This document shows positions 27,013 to 39,900 of a stretch of 64,000 nucleotides of DNA, one piece after another (the first letter of the stretch is position 1; the number at the start of each line of letters is the position of its first letter). The notes beneath the pieces were generated by a model. The model was not told the origin of the DNA, searched no databases, and was given only the letters and a program-made list of their open reading frames with translations. This stretch comes from Mactromeris polynyma (Eukaryota; Mollusca; Bivalvia; Venerida; Mactridae), in contig JASFXZ010000001.1 in assembly GCA_032209605.1 (NCBI GenBank), positions 38,134,619 through 38,198,618 of the forward strand, written 5' to 3'. A program made the translations under genes and the position numbers.

Positions 27013-27655
27013 GGGAGAGTATCCTGAAAGCACCAACTTAATCAATTACACCATTCATATGAAACCGTTTGCAGTACCCCAGCATATTTTTCAAGGCCTT
27101 ACATTTTTAGCTCTTCTTGGATTTTTTAGTCTAAAAACTACCTGTACTGTCACATTCAAATAAGTCTGGGTATGTATTCTGCAAACTCACACTTTTTTTA
27201 GTCACCCTAGAGCCAAGGACTTTCAAGTTTCGTGTCAGTTATGTACAGAAGCAGTTCCACAATTCAAAACCTGTATCAGAGACCAAAATTCCATTTTCTA
27301 ACATATATTTTTATAGTTTCAATAAATACCAAAAGTATTGCAATCAGCCGAATTCTTTTTATCACAATTCCAATTATAAGAACAAAATACTGTTTTATTA
27401 AGTTAACTATAAAATAATGGCGTCACATTAGAAATACTTAACTCAATTGTACACTAATTCTTTAAAAAATCAGCTTTTTATATGAAAATTAATCATATGA
27501 AACACACAAATAACACCTTCCTAACAAACGTCCCTAATACAGGTATTGTCATGGAATATTGGATACACATTGATAGAGTATTATCACAAAAGAACATGTT
27601 ATTTTAAGCATAAAATAAAAAATATACACAACACATTTTACTGACAGAACATAAA

Positions 27656-27661
27656 TTTATT
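27656..27661 (-). terminator. Putative polyadenylation signal of the four-pass membrane protein gene
   Basis: AATAAA on the minus strand (TTTATT on plus) about 630 bases after the stop codon at 28294. The sequence between is AT-rich with no competing gene. Proposed from position only. Confidence 0.35.
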
Positions 27662-28293
27662 GAAAGACGTTCATTTCATACATCAGTGAAGTAAAATATA
27701 TTCCTTATTTCACATACCTCAGCTTAAGGGTATTACTCGCAGAAAGATGGCCGAGCATCAAAACTCAAAGTAAATCTCTTCAAGCTGTAACTATCTGAAC
27801 AGCAAACTGGATTTCTTGTCAGACAGGAAGAGATTTAAAGGTATATAGTCTTATTAATTTGAAAAATAATCTTAGTTATAAATATGAGAAAATCAGGAGT
27901 AATTTTCTTATTACAGTTGTACCCTACAACACTCTACTGTCACTTTTCTTACGAGGTTCACAAAACCATGCGTCCGATACCGGCATTTTCTATCCTGACC
28001 TACGTGCTAAGTAAGTGCTAGCCTATATAATACTTGTATTTGATTCATGTTTTTCAGTTCCAGGAAACTTCCAAGAAACACAATGTTTTAGAGTACATGT
28101 ATATATCTAAATGAAGGCATTAACATGCCATTTTCTCAAAATTATTACTAGGCATGATTTGATAGAAATAAGACTATCAACCTTTAAAAGAATGACCAAC
28201 CAACCGAACCATCTCAAACATTCAGCGCAGAGTGGTACCAAAAGGCAATTTTTCTAAGGATGGCCATACCATTGAATTTCTGTGCACACTATA

Positions 28294-31200
28294 TCAGGAT
28301 GTCTTATCTTCCTTAACGTTATAAATTGTCATCAATGAAACTATAAGTCTGAATACTGGAGTAAGCAGCACAGTAACAATAGGTATACTGTAATATTGAA
28401 GATAGAAAGTCACATCTCTCACTGATATAACACCAAATATAGAAATTGTCCCTTGAGTTGTTGGTGGAAGGCAACGTGTGCGCCAGTACTGTAGAACAAT
28501 GTTGAATTTATCACTTGACAGATCTATGGGAATGATGTCGGCCTGAAACATAGCATCAGCTGTATGAAGCAGAACCTGAACGAACGTGTGCAGGATTGAA
28601 TCATACTTTTCATAAATAGCAGTTTGTATATTTGCTGAATGCAACATATATGACATAAACGTCTCTACTTAATATAATTGATGGATTGTACTACTTCGAG
28701 GGTGTGTCTCAGAGGCACAGTCAATAAAGTCTGTCTTACTTCAAAGCAAGAAACACTCGCCGTTAAGAACCATACTCACATACAAGTTTGTAGAACATAA
28801 GATTATTGGCATAGACTGTAGCAAAACAATGAGATACCCCTTTTTACTGAACTAGAACGCAATGACAAAGAGGACTCCAGATTTAAACTTATCTTTTCCA
28901 CATTAATTGTGAAAGAATATACAACTTATATCAATCCCTCTCGTTGAATGTTCCCTGGGCTACTAACCAATACTTGCGCCTTATGCACTAATAAATGTTA
29001 TGCCCAAGGGGTGGCTGTGATGCATGGGACAGAAGACGACCCCAAAATGTTAGAATTGGCAATGCCGAATGATTTCAGGGCCCGGAAAACAGATTTTGGT
29101 CACGTTTTTAATAGAATTTACATTAACCACTTTGGTGATTTAGACAATATGCTTGGATCTAGGATGAGAAATAAGACACCAGAAAAGACAAATTGTTTAA
29201 TTTCCCTGGTCAGCCCCCCCCCCTACATTGACAAAATATTGATAGGTACATAAGTTATAGAAGCTCAGTCTAGACCTTGCCAATATAAAAATGTTGAACA
29301 AAAACATCAAAGTTTGCACCCACCAACTTAAAGGCGTATATACATTATGTAAGTAGAACTCACCAGTGTATTAGACAGACTGTGTATATTCAATTCAATA
29401 ACTGCCTCTGTGCGAAGTGCTATCAGAAGAAAGATTCCCAATAGACAAGTCCATACTGTAGTGAACACAAGTAGACTTACCCTGAAATAGAACCACATCA
29501 TAATAGTGAAAAACATCTTTCTGGATCGGAAGTACCTCTACTCTGTGACTGTATACACTCAAATGCATTACTAAATTGTCAATCTATATTGGGCAATGTT
29601 TTTAGAAACAAAATCATTGTAATATAATTTGATTAAATTTGTTTAAATGAACACCGACATATACCTCTAGCTTTTAAAACCGAAATCAATGCATTATTGT
29701 ACAATAGTATCCATGTCTATTGATTGGGATAAAGTTATAATCAGCAGAAACATAGGCTGACCAATTATAAGTGGGTGAGTGTACTGTAGATCAGTGTTTA
29801 TTTGTGAATGTCCGATTTTTGCTCAATTTCAAATTGGTTTCGACTAAAATTCACTTCAATGTCTAAGGGCACATTACTCTGCAATGCTTGGACTTAACAC
29901 TGAAAAAATGCCATGCACATCTACATGTCAAAGTGATCACATATATGAAGTTTGGTGCTTCACAACTGTGCAAGTAGTCTGCTCAACTAATTCCAACATA
30001 CAAATAAGCACTGGTAGCACATTCTGTCAAAGTTCCAGGGTATTAAACTCTACAGTGCTTTGATTGATGATGAAACATTGTCAAGTACTCAATTTCAAGG
30101 TGATCACATGCACAGTGTAGAGAGTAAGCGCAATTTTTTTTTTGAAATGACTCTGACCTCATGTCCAACTGCAAGATGCCTCCCATGTTTTAATTATTAT
30201 TGTAATTATATAGAGGATCTAACATGAGTGTTCATGTATTATTGAATTTATTAAAAGAGTCGGTCAAAACGAGATAATGCTATGCCTTGTCAAGCACTAC
30301 ATCATTTTCGCTGACAAGTTATAAATAAATTCAATAAAATATGAACACAAATGCTAGATTCTTTTATCACATAACTTGTAAACGAACTTTAAACAAAGAA
30401 ATTCACATATACACTTTCCTTTAGTCGCACCTGTATTGAATCGTCTTTAGTGATTCGGTTGAGAAGAAATAGTTCTAAATATTTTCACAAAATAAATAAA
30501 ACGACCACAAGTAAAATGTGATAAATCTAATTAATTACACAGCATTTTGTATATCCAAATGCACACAAAGAAATGAAACGAAAGCATAAACTTTTCTGAA
30601 AGACCTTGAAATTATGTTTGTACATAGAGTGTTCTCAAAGTTTGGATCCTCATACTCAGGACTAGGTAATGCTAGAATTTCAGTCTTACCATCTTTTTAT
30701 CCTTTTTGGAGATAATTTACTTTTGGCAAACATATTGTCTATCAGATAGTAAAAGAGTACACCCAATGTAGCAACATATATAAGAATATACAGCAGGTAC
30801 AAGGCTGGAAGTTTGTTGATGTCAAAGGCACTGTGGATTTCATCCTAAAAATATTTTTAAAAAATAAATCATTAAATACAATTAATTTAATATTTTGTAG
30901 GAAATAAAGCACTTGTTTACACAATGAAGAGATCTAGCAGAACATAATTAAATTGATATCTACTGTAGCAAACTAGAAGAAACCCAGCCTTGGCTAAAAT
31001 GTTTTTTTTATTCCAGGGGTACAAAGAAAAAGCCACTGAACTTTGTCCAGTGTTAAACCCTGTCAGTTTGTTGGCACCTGGTTTTGAACACTATTTTTAT
31101 GGTGTGTCGTTGTTTGTACTGCTGGATTAGAAGGAAAACAACAAAGATTTATAAAAAGCTGGATTGATCAATTGGCACATTCTGAAAGAAGGACATGTAG

Positions 31201-33869
31201 GAATAAATGACTTATCAAGTTGGCTGAATTTCAATGTGACGAAATATTGCAATAAACAACTTTAGAGCTGTTATTTCGGCATATCAGACACTTCTAATGG
31301 CAAATTATCATACATGTATGACAAGTTTTTATTCAGACTAAGATACAATGTACTCTTATCTTAATATATATTGAAAAGAATATGCATAAGACTGTCTGTA
31401 TCAAAATGAATACAATACAGACTCTTTGAAAACAGTTCTGTAATTTGATGTGTAGTAAAATTGTAACATTTTGAACAAGAGTGTTAACACTGATCAATGT
31501 ATATTATCAATCAATTTTTTACCACAATTTCTTTATAATCTGTATGCCATGTAACCAATGACTGGTCAAGATGGACTTGTCCACTGTCTATGCGTATAAC
31601 ATGCTTGTATGAAAACATACTTAATTTCTGATGAAACTTCAGCAGCTGTGACATTGTTTGACCTGAAAGTAAACAGAACAAAAACGTTCAATCATAGACG
31701 TCAGTAATGTTGGTTTCACCTACCCAGATACCTCAATTGGTTGAGCATTTAACTATCGGCCTGAGAGTCATAGGTTTGAACCTGGGTGAGGCGTATGTCT
31801 TCCATGACACTTTAACTGAAGAAATTCCAGGGGTCAAATGGAATCCCTAAGGAGCAAAATATTTGTCAATTCAAATATTAATTTCCAAGTCAATATGAAA
31901 TAAATACATGCAGTAATGATTACATTAGCAGGGATGAACCCTAAACCTTTGACTCCTTGATATTCGGAACCTAGTGGAACCACTGCATAAGGATATAACG
32001 AAAGATACTTACATTAAATAATTATGCATTTTTGACGTCTAAGCTGACTGACCATGAGCGAGCAGTGAAACATAAAATTAACGTATTTAAAATAGCCCTT
32101 CATGACAGAAATACCAATGGATGGAGTAGTTTGGCTGTGTCAGCTTCATCAACATGTGTTAATAAATGACAGTAATAAAAAACATATCTTTCCATCAACA
32201 ATTTAGACTCAGAAGGATAACTGGTGTGTGAAGCACAACACACAACTTTGATGTAAACAAAATGAATATTTTGTGTCAATGTAAACAAAGAACGAACAAT
32301 GAATTAATTCAATATTGAACAGTCCATACATCTTTTGAGATAAATTATTTGCATTTTTCCTTTGATGGTATTTGTTTAAAGAATATACAGTTTAACCTCA
32401 CTTGAAGACCACCTCAATTATAAAACCACATCAAAGTTAAGAACACAATTTTCAAGTGCATTTTCACTGTTATACTCTTTATTCAACCTCAATACTAAGA
32501 CCTCCTCAATAAGAATACCAGTTTTCAAGGATCCCAAGAGTAGTATTATTGTTGAGTTTTTACTGTATTCTAAAATAATGGTTAAAAAATAATTATACTG
32601 ATTTGGTGAGATGCCAGTCAATTATCTATAACCAACTTTGTCTATTTACTTACCATGAAGCACTAGAAAAACTACCACAGTCAGAATGAGCAGTACAAAA
32701 CACCTGACCATGAGCCGCTGTACGTCCCATGTGGTGAGTCTCATGCTGACCATTTCCGGCCATATTGATACACCACCTCCGATGTTCAGTGTATCAACTT
32801 TACGTCGTGTCTCTTCATGTTTTCTAACCAGTAAAGACTGCTTTTCCTTCAATAATCTGCCTAAAAATCTTATAATGATCAAGAAAGATATTATACCACA
32901 TGAGACTGTCATGAGTTCTTTCCCTTTATCCCATCTAGAGTTTTCTCCCTTCATATTATATAGTACTATATTTATACATTATAGTATAGAATGGACAAAG
33001 GGAGAGAACACTAGATGGGATAAAGGGAAATAACTCATGACAATCTCCTTTGGTTTATACATGTAAATAGTAGAAAATGAAGACTGCCGACATCAAAATG
33101 TGGTTTCTTGTTACTAGGTTTAACGCCATTTTGGAACAATTTTCAGTAATGCCAAAGGTCAGGCAACCAAACCTGTTTGTCTGGAAGTAAAGATCAATCA
33201 CTACTAACTTGCACTTCCATGTAGATAGGCAAGCTTTGCTTTATTGATGTATCTAACATTCATCCAGTGCCGTTACTACATTGGCTAAGATGTCTATATA
33301 CGAACAATTGCTTTGTATTACTGATATTATACATATGTATTAAAGATATTACAAACTCGACAGAGGAATACATTACTAGTGTATTCTTTGATAATGTGTA
33401 TTTATTGATGCTATAGTTATATGAAATATAATTACTTTTCACTTGTGTTAAGGAACAAATGAACCAAAAAAAATGAACCAAAAAAATGAACCAAAAAAAT
33501 GAACCAAAAAATAAGCAAACCCTTGATTTGTGAATAATTAATTGCCTTTTAATATGCACTCCAAAAATGTGTTCAAGGTAAAACATTACAGTCAGTCAGC
33601 TTAATTACTTTGACTGGCGCTAACAATAATAAGCCAAAATAAAAAAGAACAAAAGTACCTGGGGTCATTCGCAACTTTGCCAACATAGGACTGACTTTGT
33701 CATCATTGCGGAAGCTGGCATCGGCTCTTGGAGTGCAAGGTGTACCAGCATCAGTCTGATACAAACCATCTCTAACCAGAGGACTCTGTTTGTGTAATGT
33801 GTCGTCTACATGATGAATAACTGGAGTGCTGGATGCTGATCGACGTGCTTTGACAGGAGACAGCACCAT
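28294..33869 (-). CDS. Four-pass membrane protein of unrecognised family (370 aa)
   Basis: Six coding exons in transcript order: 33659-33869, 32654-32860, 31523-31662, 30690-30844, 29364-29481, 28294-28575. All are GT-AG and phases 1,1,0,2,0 close to 370 aa. I do not recognise the family. The first ~95 residues are basic and rich in Ser, Pro and charged residues with no signal peptide, followed by a short helix-prone charged stretch (RLLKEKQSLLVRKHEETRRK). Predicted membrane segments: about 124-144 (LMVRCFVLLILTVVVFLVLH), 197-218 (LYLLYILVYVATLGVLFYY), 242-261 (LLVFTTVWTCLLGIFLLIAL) and 340-360 (IPIVTVLLTPVFRLIVSLMT). The end is short and charged (KEDKTS). The start is the first ATG of an exon whose acceptor lies at 33897; upstream non-coding exons are expected but not placed. 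The 28575 acceptor is the least certain junction; another AG lies 27 bases further in. An unbroken frame over six spliced exons argues strongly that the gene is real. Confidence 0.82.
31728..31835 (+). mobile_element. tRNA-derived SINE fragment
   Basis: CTCAATTGGTTGAGCA (A-box region) and GGTTTGAACCTGG (B-box region) lie about 35 bases apart, followed by TCTTCCATGACACTTTAACT. A similar tail, TTCTCCATGACAGTTCACC, occurs at about 10795. Confidence 0.55.
32386..32567. mobile_element. Family C hairpin MITE, copy 2
   Basis: Runs from TACAGTTTAACCTCA to TTTACTGTA, in intron 2 of the membrane-protein gene. The interior matches copy 1 at the AACACAATTTTCA and TTTATTCAACCTCAA segments. TA at both ends fits a TA target site. 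Confidence 0.75.
32891..33059. mobile_element. Family A hairpin MITE, copy 4
   Basis: GTCATGAGTTCTTTCCCTTT on the left pairs with AAAGGGAAATAACTCATGAC on the right, with a second CATCTAGAGTTTTCTCCCTT pairing inside. It starts about 30 bases from the acceptor of exon 2 of the membrane-protein gene. Confidence 0.8.
33457..33512. repeat. Short tandem repeat (ATGAACCAAAAAA)
   Basis: Four successive copies of about 13 bp in the first intron of the membrane-protein gene. Confidence 0.85.
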
Positions 33870-33897
33870 AGTAGTTGCATTTAAGAATACTTTCTGT

Positions 33898-36877
33898 GAT
33901 AGAAAAAAACATGTGTCAAGTGTAAGAAGTGGTAGCACAACAAATGTGGCTACTGAATAATTTTTACTAAAATGCAATGTGAAACATGTTTTAAGCAGAC
34001 TTACAAAAACTGTCAAGCCATTGTTGTTTATAGCTATCTAAAATAGAAAGTTTGTATTTTACTTTTAAAAGCCTTATAAAACGAAAAGGACTATTTTATT
34101 ATTTTGTATAAACATCATCATTATAGAATACAATACAAATGTACTACAATAAATCAGATAAGCTTATTAGAGAACCTATCATAAAACTCTCTGTATATTT
34201 TCGTAATTATAATTTATACTCAGACATGTATGCATGTAAAGTTGGGGAATTTTAGCGGGGAGCTCGCGCCAGTTTCATCCCTGAATTCGCAAGTTAATAA
34301 CCTGTCATGATGTCTTATGTTTCGGACAAACATTTTGGACCTGCACTGAACATATAGTGTAGATGAGGATACATACATGTGCGCTTGTTACATCTTAAAA
34401 ATCTTGCAAGTACACAACAAATTATATAATTCAAAATTGTATCATATTTTTCCTATCGATCATTCGATGTTGAATAATTGTGTGACAGTAGGAAACAATA
34501 TACACTGTGACTGATATTCAGTATGTCTGTATGCGATCTTGATAACTGCTGATTTCAGGCAAAGCAATCAAAAGTACGAAACGGTTTGGGGCGAATAGCG
34601 CACGAAAGGCTACGTAATGGAAATATTCGTCGTTTACCAACCAACTTTAATGAATATATCGATGTAAGCAATACAATTATTAATATATTGAAAGAGAATA
34701 GTTTCTACCTAGATCAATACCGATTCAAATAACATAATACCCAATAATTGGTGTATAATGGACATTTTAAACTGTAGCTCTACATATAAGCCACTTGCGA
34801 CCGTACTTGATATCGTTGTCATCACACATTTTCACAAATTCAGAAAAGAAATGTAAGTAGGAACTAGAACCAATATTGGTCCCAGGTAGGAAGATGTCCT
34901 ATTGGTTAGGTGTGTGTTTGGATTTACTATAAATTTAAATATGTATATTCCGTTGAAAGATTGCTGTCAGCACTTCTTCCAAGCATCTATAAAAACTTAA
35001 CACCGTAATCTGTATTTGAATGGGTAAATTATGAAAAAAACTGATTTTTTATGTGGCAGTTTGGCTCGCGTTCCGGTAATATATACTACTATAGATGTTT
35101 ATAAAGATGTTAATTTAGTAGCCTAGTACTTGTACCGCAACACTGTGGTACGTGACTACCACACCCAACCAGTCACATTGATAACGTCACTGACATGTTC
35201 GTGATGATGTTGAAGAAACCGCGTGGTTTGTGACGTCGTGTTTGGACTGTCGGCCGCAGGCCGGTAGTCTTTAGTTTCACAAATCCAAAACAAGCATCGA
35301 AAGATCTACTTTATTGACGCGTCCAATTTCACCGTTCATGCGCATTTTAATTTATTGTTTTGTTTTGTTTCGTTTCGTTTTTTTACATTACGAAATACGT
35401 TAGCTTCTATTCTATCTAGTATGTTTAGTCAGGGACGTTCGTGGTTTAGTGCGCCTTCATGACAAAACAAAGGCATTCTCGTAGTGTTTGAAATCAAAGC
35501 GCTGAAAGCGCAGAAAGACATAATTCCAAGGCTGTAAATCGCTGTAGGGTCATTGTTTCTATTTATTGTTAAATAGATGTATATTAAGTTCCCCTTCCCC
35601 ATGAGCAGTTCTTTCGCTTGATATAATATTCACGTTCTTCTCCATTTCGGGCTATTATTGCTGACTTTCTTGACTTAAAATTAATTGTTCCCTGATGTAT
35701 TCCACCCATTAAATACCCCCCTTGTTGTGCCCCTTTTTCTTAGTTGTTCTTTATGGTCGTCTAGACCATTCCTTGCACACCTCTATTTCCATACATGTTC
35801 ACCCTTGAACCTCATTGAGCAGTTTGTAGACTGTTGTTTTCTTTGGTCTGTGTGTGTGGAGGCATTGTCTTGTGCATGTCGCGTTCCCTGGATAATTCTA
35901 ATAAATCTTTTGTATTTTTTGGGTATTTGCGTTTATTTATCGTCGCCATAGATCCGCTACAATTATTACAGTTTACTCTTTTGTTAACGCCTCCCAATAC
36001 ATGTATACACACACAGTGCGTCGATGCCCTGGTCCTATATATGTTCACAAAAGATCATCAGATCTGGATTTGATCCTGACAAATGTTTGCCTTTTTCTTC
36101 TAAGACAGTAAAATGTGTACTTTCGATGTCATTTTTTAGCTTTAATAATGTGGTTTATCTGTCCTGTTAGCCTTATATAGTCTTTAACGATATTTGTTGA
36201 AAATGCAAACTGTAGTCAGTTTTTTGTTTATTATTTCGAGTACACTAGGCATTGTTGTGTACGCAAAATATTGGTGTCCAACAGCATTGGCATCCGATGA
36301 TTGATTATTGGCCATTTTGACAAGTATCATTTTCGCGTGGAAGGGGAGACAATCCAATTTGGAGGAAATTACTTTAACAAAGTCGCTAATCAAGGGAAAT
36401 CATTCTTTATTTTTACCCAGGAAAGCTGGATATAAAAGCAACTGAACACTATATGAATGAACACAAAAATACCTCAGTATTTTCTCATTGACATTGTGGA
36501 CACATTTAAAGCTCTAACTTTTTGTTGAGCAATTCACATTTGAAACTGATCTAGATCAAATCGGGATCCCTTGAAGAGTCTATCTTTTAACCTATAAATT
36601 AACACCTTTTTCTAACCAAATATGACAGCTGAATGCAAAGTCTTCGGAAAATTGCAAAACGTTCATATCAATCACTCTAAGTTGAAGTCTAACTTCGCAT
36701 AATATTATACGGTAATCAACGTTTGGGAAAAACTATATTGGATCTTGATCCTGTATACTAATTCTTTGTGAACACGGGGTATGTGCAGTGTGTGTACTTA
36801 CTGGGAAGACGATTGGGTTTAAATACCAAACAAACAACAACAAAACACAGTAATATGAATCAAATTGTGGTATCCTG
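33898..36877. other. Intergenic region between the membrane-protein gene and LDLa paralogue A
   Basis: It should contain the promoter and first exon of the minus-strand membrane-protein gene. The only GC-richer patch is about 35150-35300, with a TGACGTCG site at 35231 resembling a cAMP-response element and a CGGCCGCAGGCCG palindrome-like stretch near 35251. Positions 35600-36100 are T-rich with several overlapping short ORFs on both strands and no recognisable protein. No other gene is seen. Confidence 0.35.
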
Positions 36878-36883
36878 TTTATT
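36878..36883 (-). terminator. Putative polyadenylation signal of LDLa paralogue A
   Basis: AATAAA on the minus strand about 55 bases downstream of the stop codon at 36939. The short distance and lack of another candidate before it make it plausible. Confidence 0.5.
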
Positions 36884-36938
36884 TGATATTGCAAATTATG
36901 ATAAGTCAAGACGTGAACATGTACGTGTAAGTGATCCT

Positions 36939-39900
36939 TCATCCACGACGTCTTCTGCGCCACCATCTAGCACATATGACATCTCCCTCGTCATCACCAA
37001 GTGGACAATCTGGGATTTCGTCACAGAGTTTCTCTCTGTTAATACACTTACTTCCATCTTGACACTGATACTGTTCATCCGAGCACATGCAACCAGACGC
37101 TATATAAATGAAAATGACAAAATAAAGAGCACGAAATGCCATATTTATGAATCATAATTTCTATAGACAGATATAGTCAAAAGAAAAAGGAGGAAATACA
37201 CGCAGGAAGGGACAAAAAACTATAACAAACAAACCAGGAGGTACACACAGGGAGGACACACACATACTACATCAAGCAAACCAGGGAGTACATACAGGGG
37301 GGAGACACAAATACTATATTAAGCAAACCATGCAGGGGGTACGCACGGGGAGGAGAATACTACATCAAACAAACCAGTGGGTACGCACAGGGAGGATAAT
37401 ACTATATCAAACAAACCAGGGGGTACGCACAGGGCGGATAATACTATATCAAACAAACCAGGGGGTACGCACAGGGAGGATAATACTACATCAAACAAAC
37501 CAGGGGGTACGCACAGGGAGGATAATACTACATCAAACAAACCAGGGGGTACGCACAGGGAGGATAATACTACATCAAACAAACCAGGGGTACGCACAGG
37601 GAGGATAATACTACATCAAACAAACCAGGGGGTACGCACATGGAGGATAATACTACATCAAACAAACCAGGGGGTACGCACAGGGAGGAGAATACTACAT
37701 AAAACAAACCAGGGGGTACGCACAGGGAGGAGAATACTACATAAAACAAACCAGGGGGTACGCACAGGGAGGATAATACTACATCAAACAAACCAGGGGG
37801 TACGCACAGGGAGGATAATACTACATCAAACAAACCAGGGGGTACGCACAGGGAGGATAATACTACATCAAACACACTAGCGGGTACGCACAGGGAGGAT
37901 AATACTATATCAAACAAACCAGGGGGTACGCACAGGGAGGATAATACTACATCAAACAAACCAGGGGGTACGCACAGGGAGGAGACACAAACACGGACAT
38001 TGGAACTAAACAACACGATATGAAACGACACGTGACTGCACGGCACAAAACAGACATCATTGATAAATTGGCTGCATGAGAAAACGCAGTTTTAAATAAA
38101 AACTACTTTACAAATATGGCTTGATATCAATTGCAAATTGAATGTTTCTTTTCTGTATCTTGCAGGGGTAATTCCCTGCATATTTATTTCCAGAAACCGT
38201 TCCAATGACTCACTAGCAATGGCAATACTATAGTTATTATTCACTATACAAAATCTATTAACTCCATCAGTGTATATTATAATTGCTTTATAAAAAATGC
38301 ATGTCATAAATTGCCCTAATTAAAGTTTAATTCCTCTAGATAAATACAGGGTAAAGCTATAGTACAAAAATGGGCATACGGCATTGAGATTCATCATCTT
38401 CACCAGGGCAGTGTCGTTCGTTGTCACATACTTCTTCAACCGGGATACATGTCTTTCCGTCCTTACACAGATAATGTCCCTCTCCACATGAACATGAAGG
38501 CGCTAGGACAATAAATATCTTTTTTAGTGACAAACGCTGTCAAAGATAAACAAATCAATACCCATTTAAAGTGTCAGAACGATATCACTAAAACATCATT
38601 TATAAGTAACAAAATTGCTTCATCAGCATTATTATATACAGTCTATTCTGTGCTAAGGCATACCTTTGAATAGCGACCACCAACTTACAAAGGCCACTCC
38701 AAATTCCTCTCATTGGAACATACTTTTTAAATCACCGACAATAATCAGATAAACACCCACTCTGTCAGGTTTTGGTTCATAAAATATAGTTGTCCAAAGT
38801 TTGCAACATACATCAATCACTCTCGATGACTGCTTCCTGCGTTACTTAAAAAAACAGGGATTGCGAAGTTCGCTGTTCGACATCGTCAAAGGTGGGATTC
38901 GATCCCAGCCCATTCGGATCAGGAGTCAGACGCTCTAGACCACCATATGTCTCCCACTGTTCACATTGGATCGATGCAAGGTATAAAATACAAATAAAAC
39001 TTACAACATCTTGTCTCGTCGTCACCCATTGGACAATGATTCACCCCATCACATAGGTGACCAATAGCAACGCATGTTACACCATCCATGCAGATATATT
39101 CGCTAGGAGCACACTGAGTTGCTACGGAAAAAAATACATATAAATTCCAAAAGTGTAGAATTTTCATCTAGACTAATAATCGTTCTACATACTAAATTTA
39201 ATGTTAACATTAAGGATATTGTGAAAAAGTAATTAGACATGACAACAGAAGTTAGCATAGATACATGTATTAACTTTATTAATTTTGTAAAAATAACAGC
39301 GGAACACAGGCTTCTAACCAGGGACCTTATTCACAAACATTTTCAGTCTGAAACTCAGACTTGGACTTTTAATTTGCATTTTTGAGTAAGGACCATTTTC
39401 ATAGGTCGAAAGGGTTATGTCAAGCAATCAATTTTTAATTATGGCCTAAAATTAGGAAACACAGAGCAATAATAGGAATATAGGACTCCAAATTCAGAGA
39501 TACAGAAAACAATGGAATCATAATACCCAAGTACAAATGTACATCCATCTTGTTTTTGCATGACTTATTCATTTCATGTTCTACAAACAGTGTAAACTAA
39601 AGATAATTATGCTAAAAACTTGGATTTGCAAATGATAAAATTTTAATTACGTAAACTAAACAATTTCAGTAAAGTCGAAAGCCCTGAAGAGGTAAATTTA
39701 AGTGTTTTTTTCTTCAAAATGATTACAAACATGTATAAATAATTCAATATACACTTTATCATAAAAAAACACTAATTTATAGCAAATACTGTTTTCTACT
39801 AACGACAATATTTCTCGTCCTCCCAATTCGGACAGTCTCTGATACCATCACACACTCGACCACAAGAGTGTCTGTCATTGCAGTGAATCATTCCCATAAG

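Larger units (their letters stand above)
20597..28293. other. Intergenic region between the arrestin and membrane-protein genes
   Basis: Contains both 3' ends (the genes converge here), a family A hairpin at 21379-21539, a terminal-repeat element at 24043-24240, two copies of an element beginning with a CCATTC...GAATGG stem and CTGTCCGTCC runs (22768-23130, 25049-25250), a minus-strand SINE at about 26262-26400, and two poly-C tracts at 26950-27012. Short ORFs here have no recognisable similarity. No gene is seen. Confidence 0.6.

Noticed and set aside
26828..27163. 111-residue ORF with poly-Pro runs
   Set aside because: The prolines come from poly-C tracts; no other coding signal was seen.
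32686..33033. 115-residue plus-strand ORF
   Set aside because: It is the antisense shadow of exon 2 of the membrane-protein gene and the adjoining family A hairpin.
35600..36100. Possible retrotransposon or viral LTR-like coding region suggested by overlapping ORFs on both strands
   Set aside because: No reverse transcriptase, integrase, gag or protease motif was seen, and no matching second repeat was found nearby.
37319..38046. Several overlapping repeat-protein ORFs on both strands
   Set aside because: All arise from the 42 bp minisatellite in the last intron of LDLa paralogue A; frames open simultaneously on both strands point to repeat structure, not coding.
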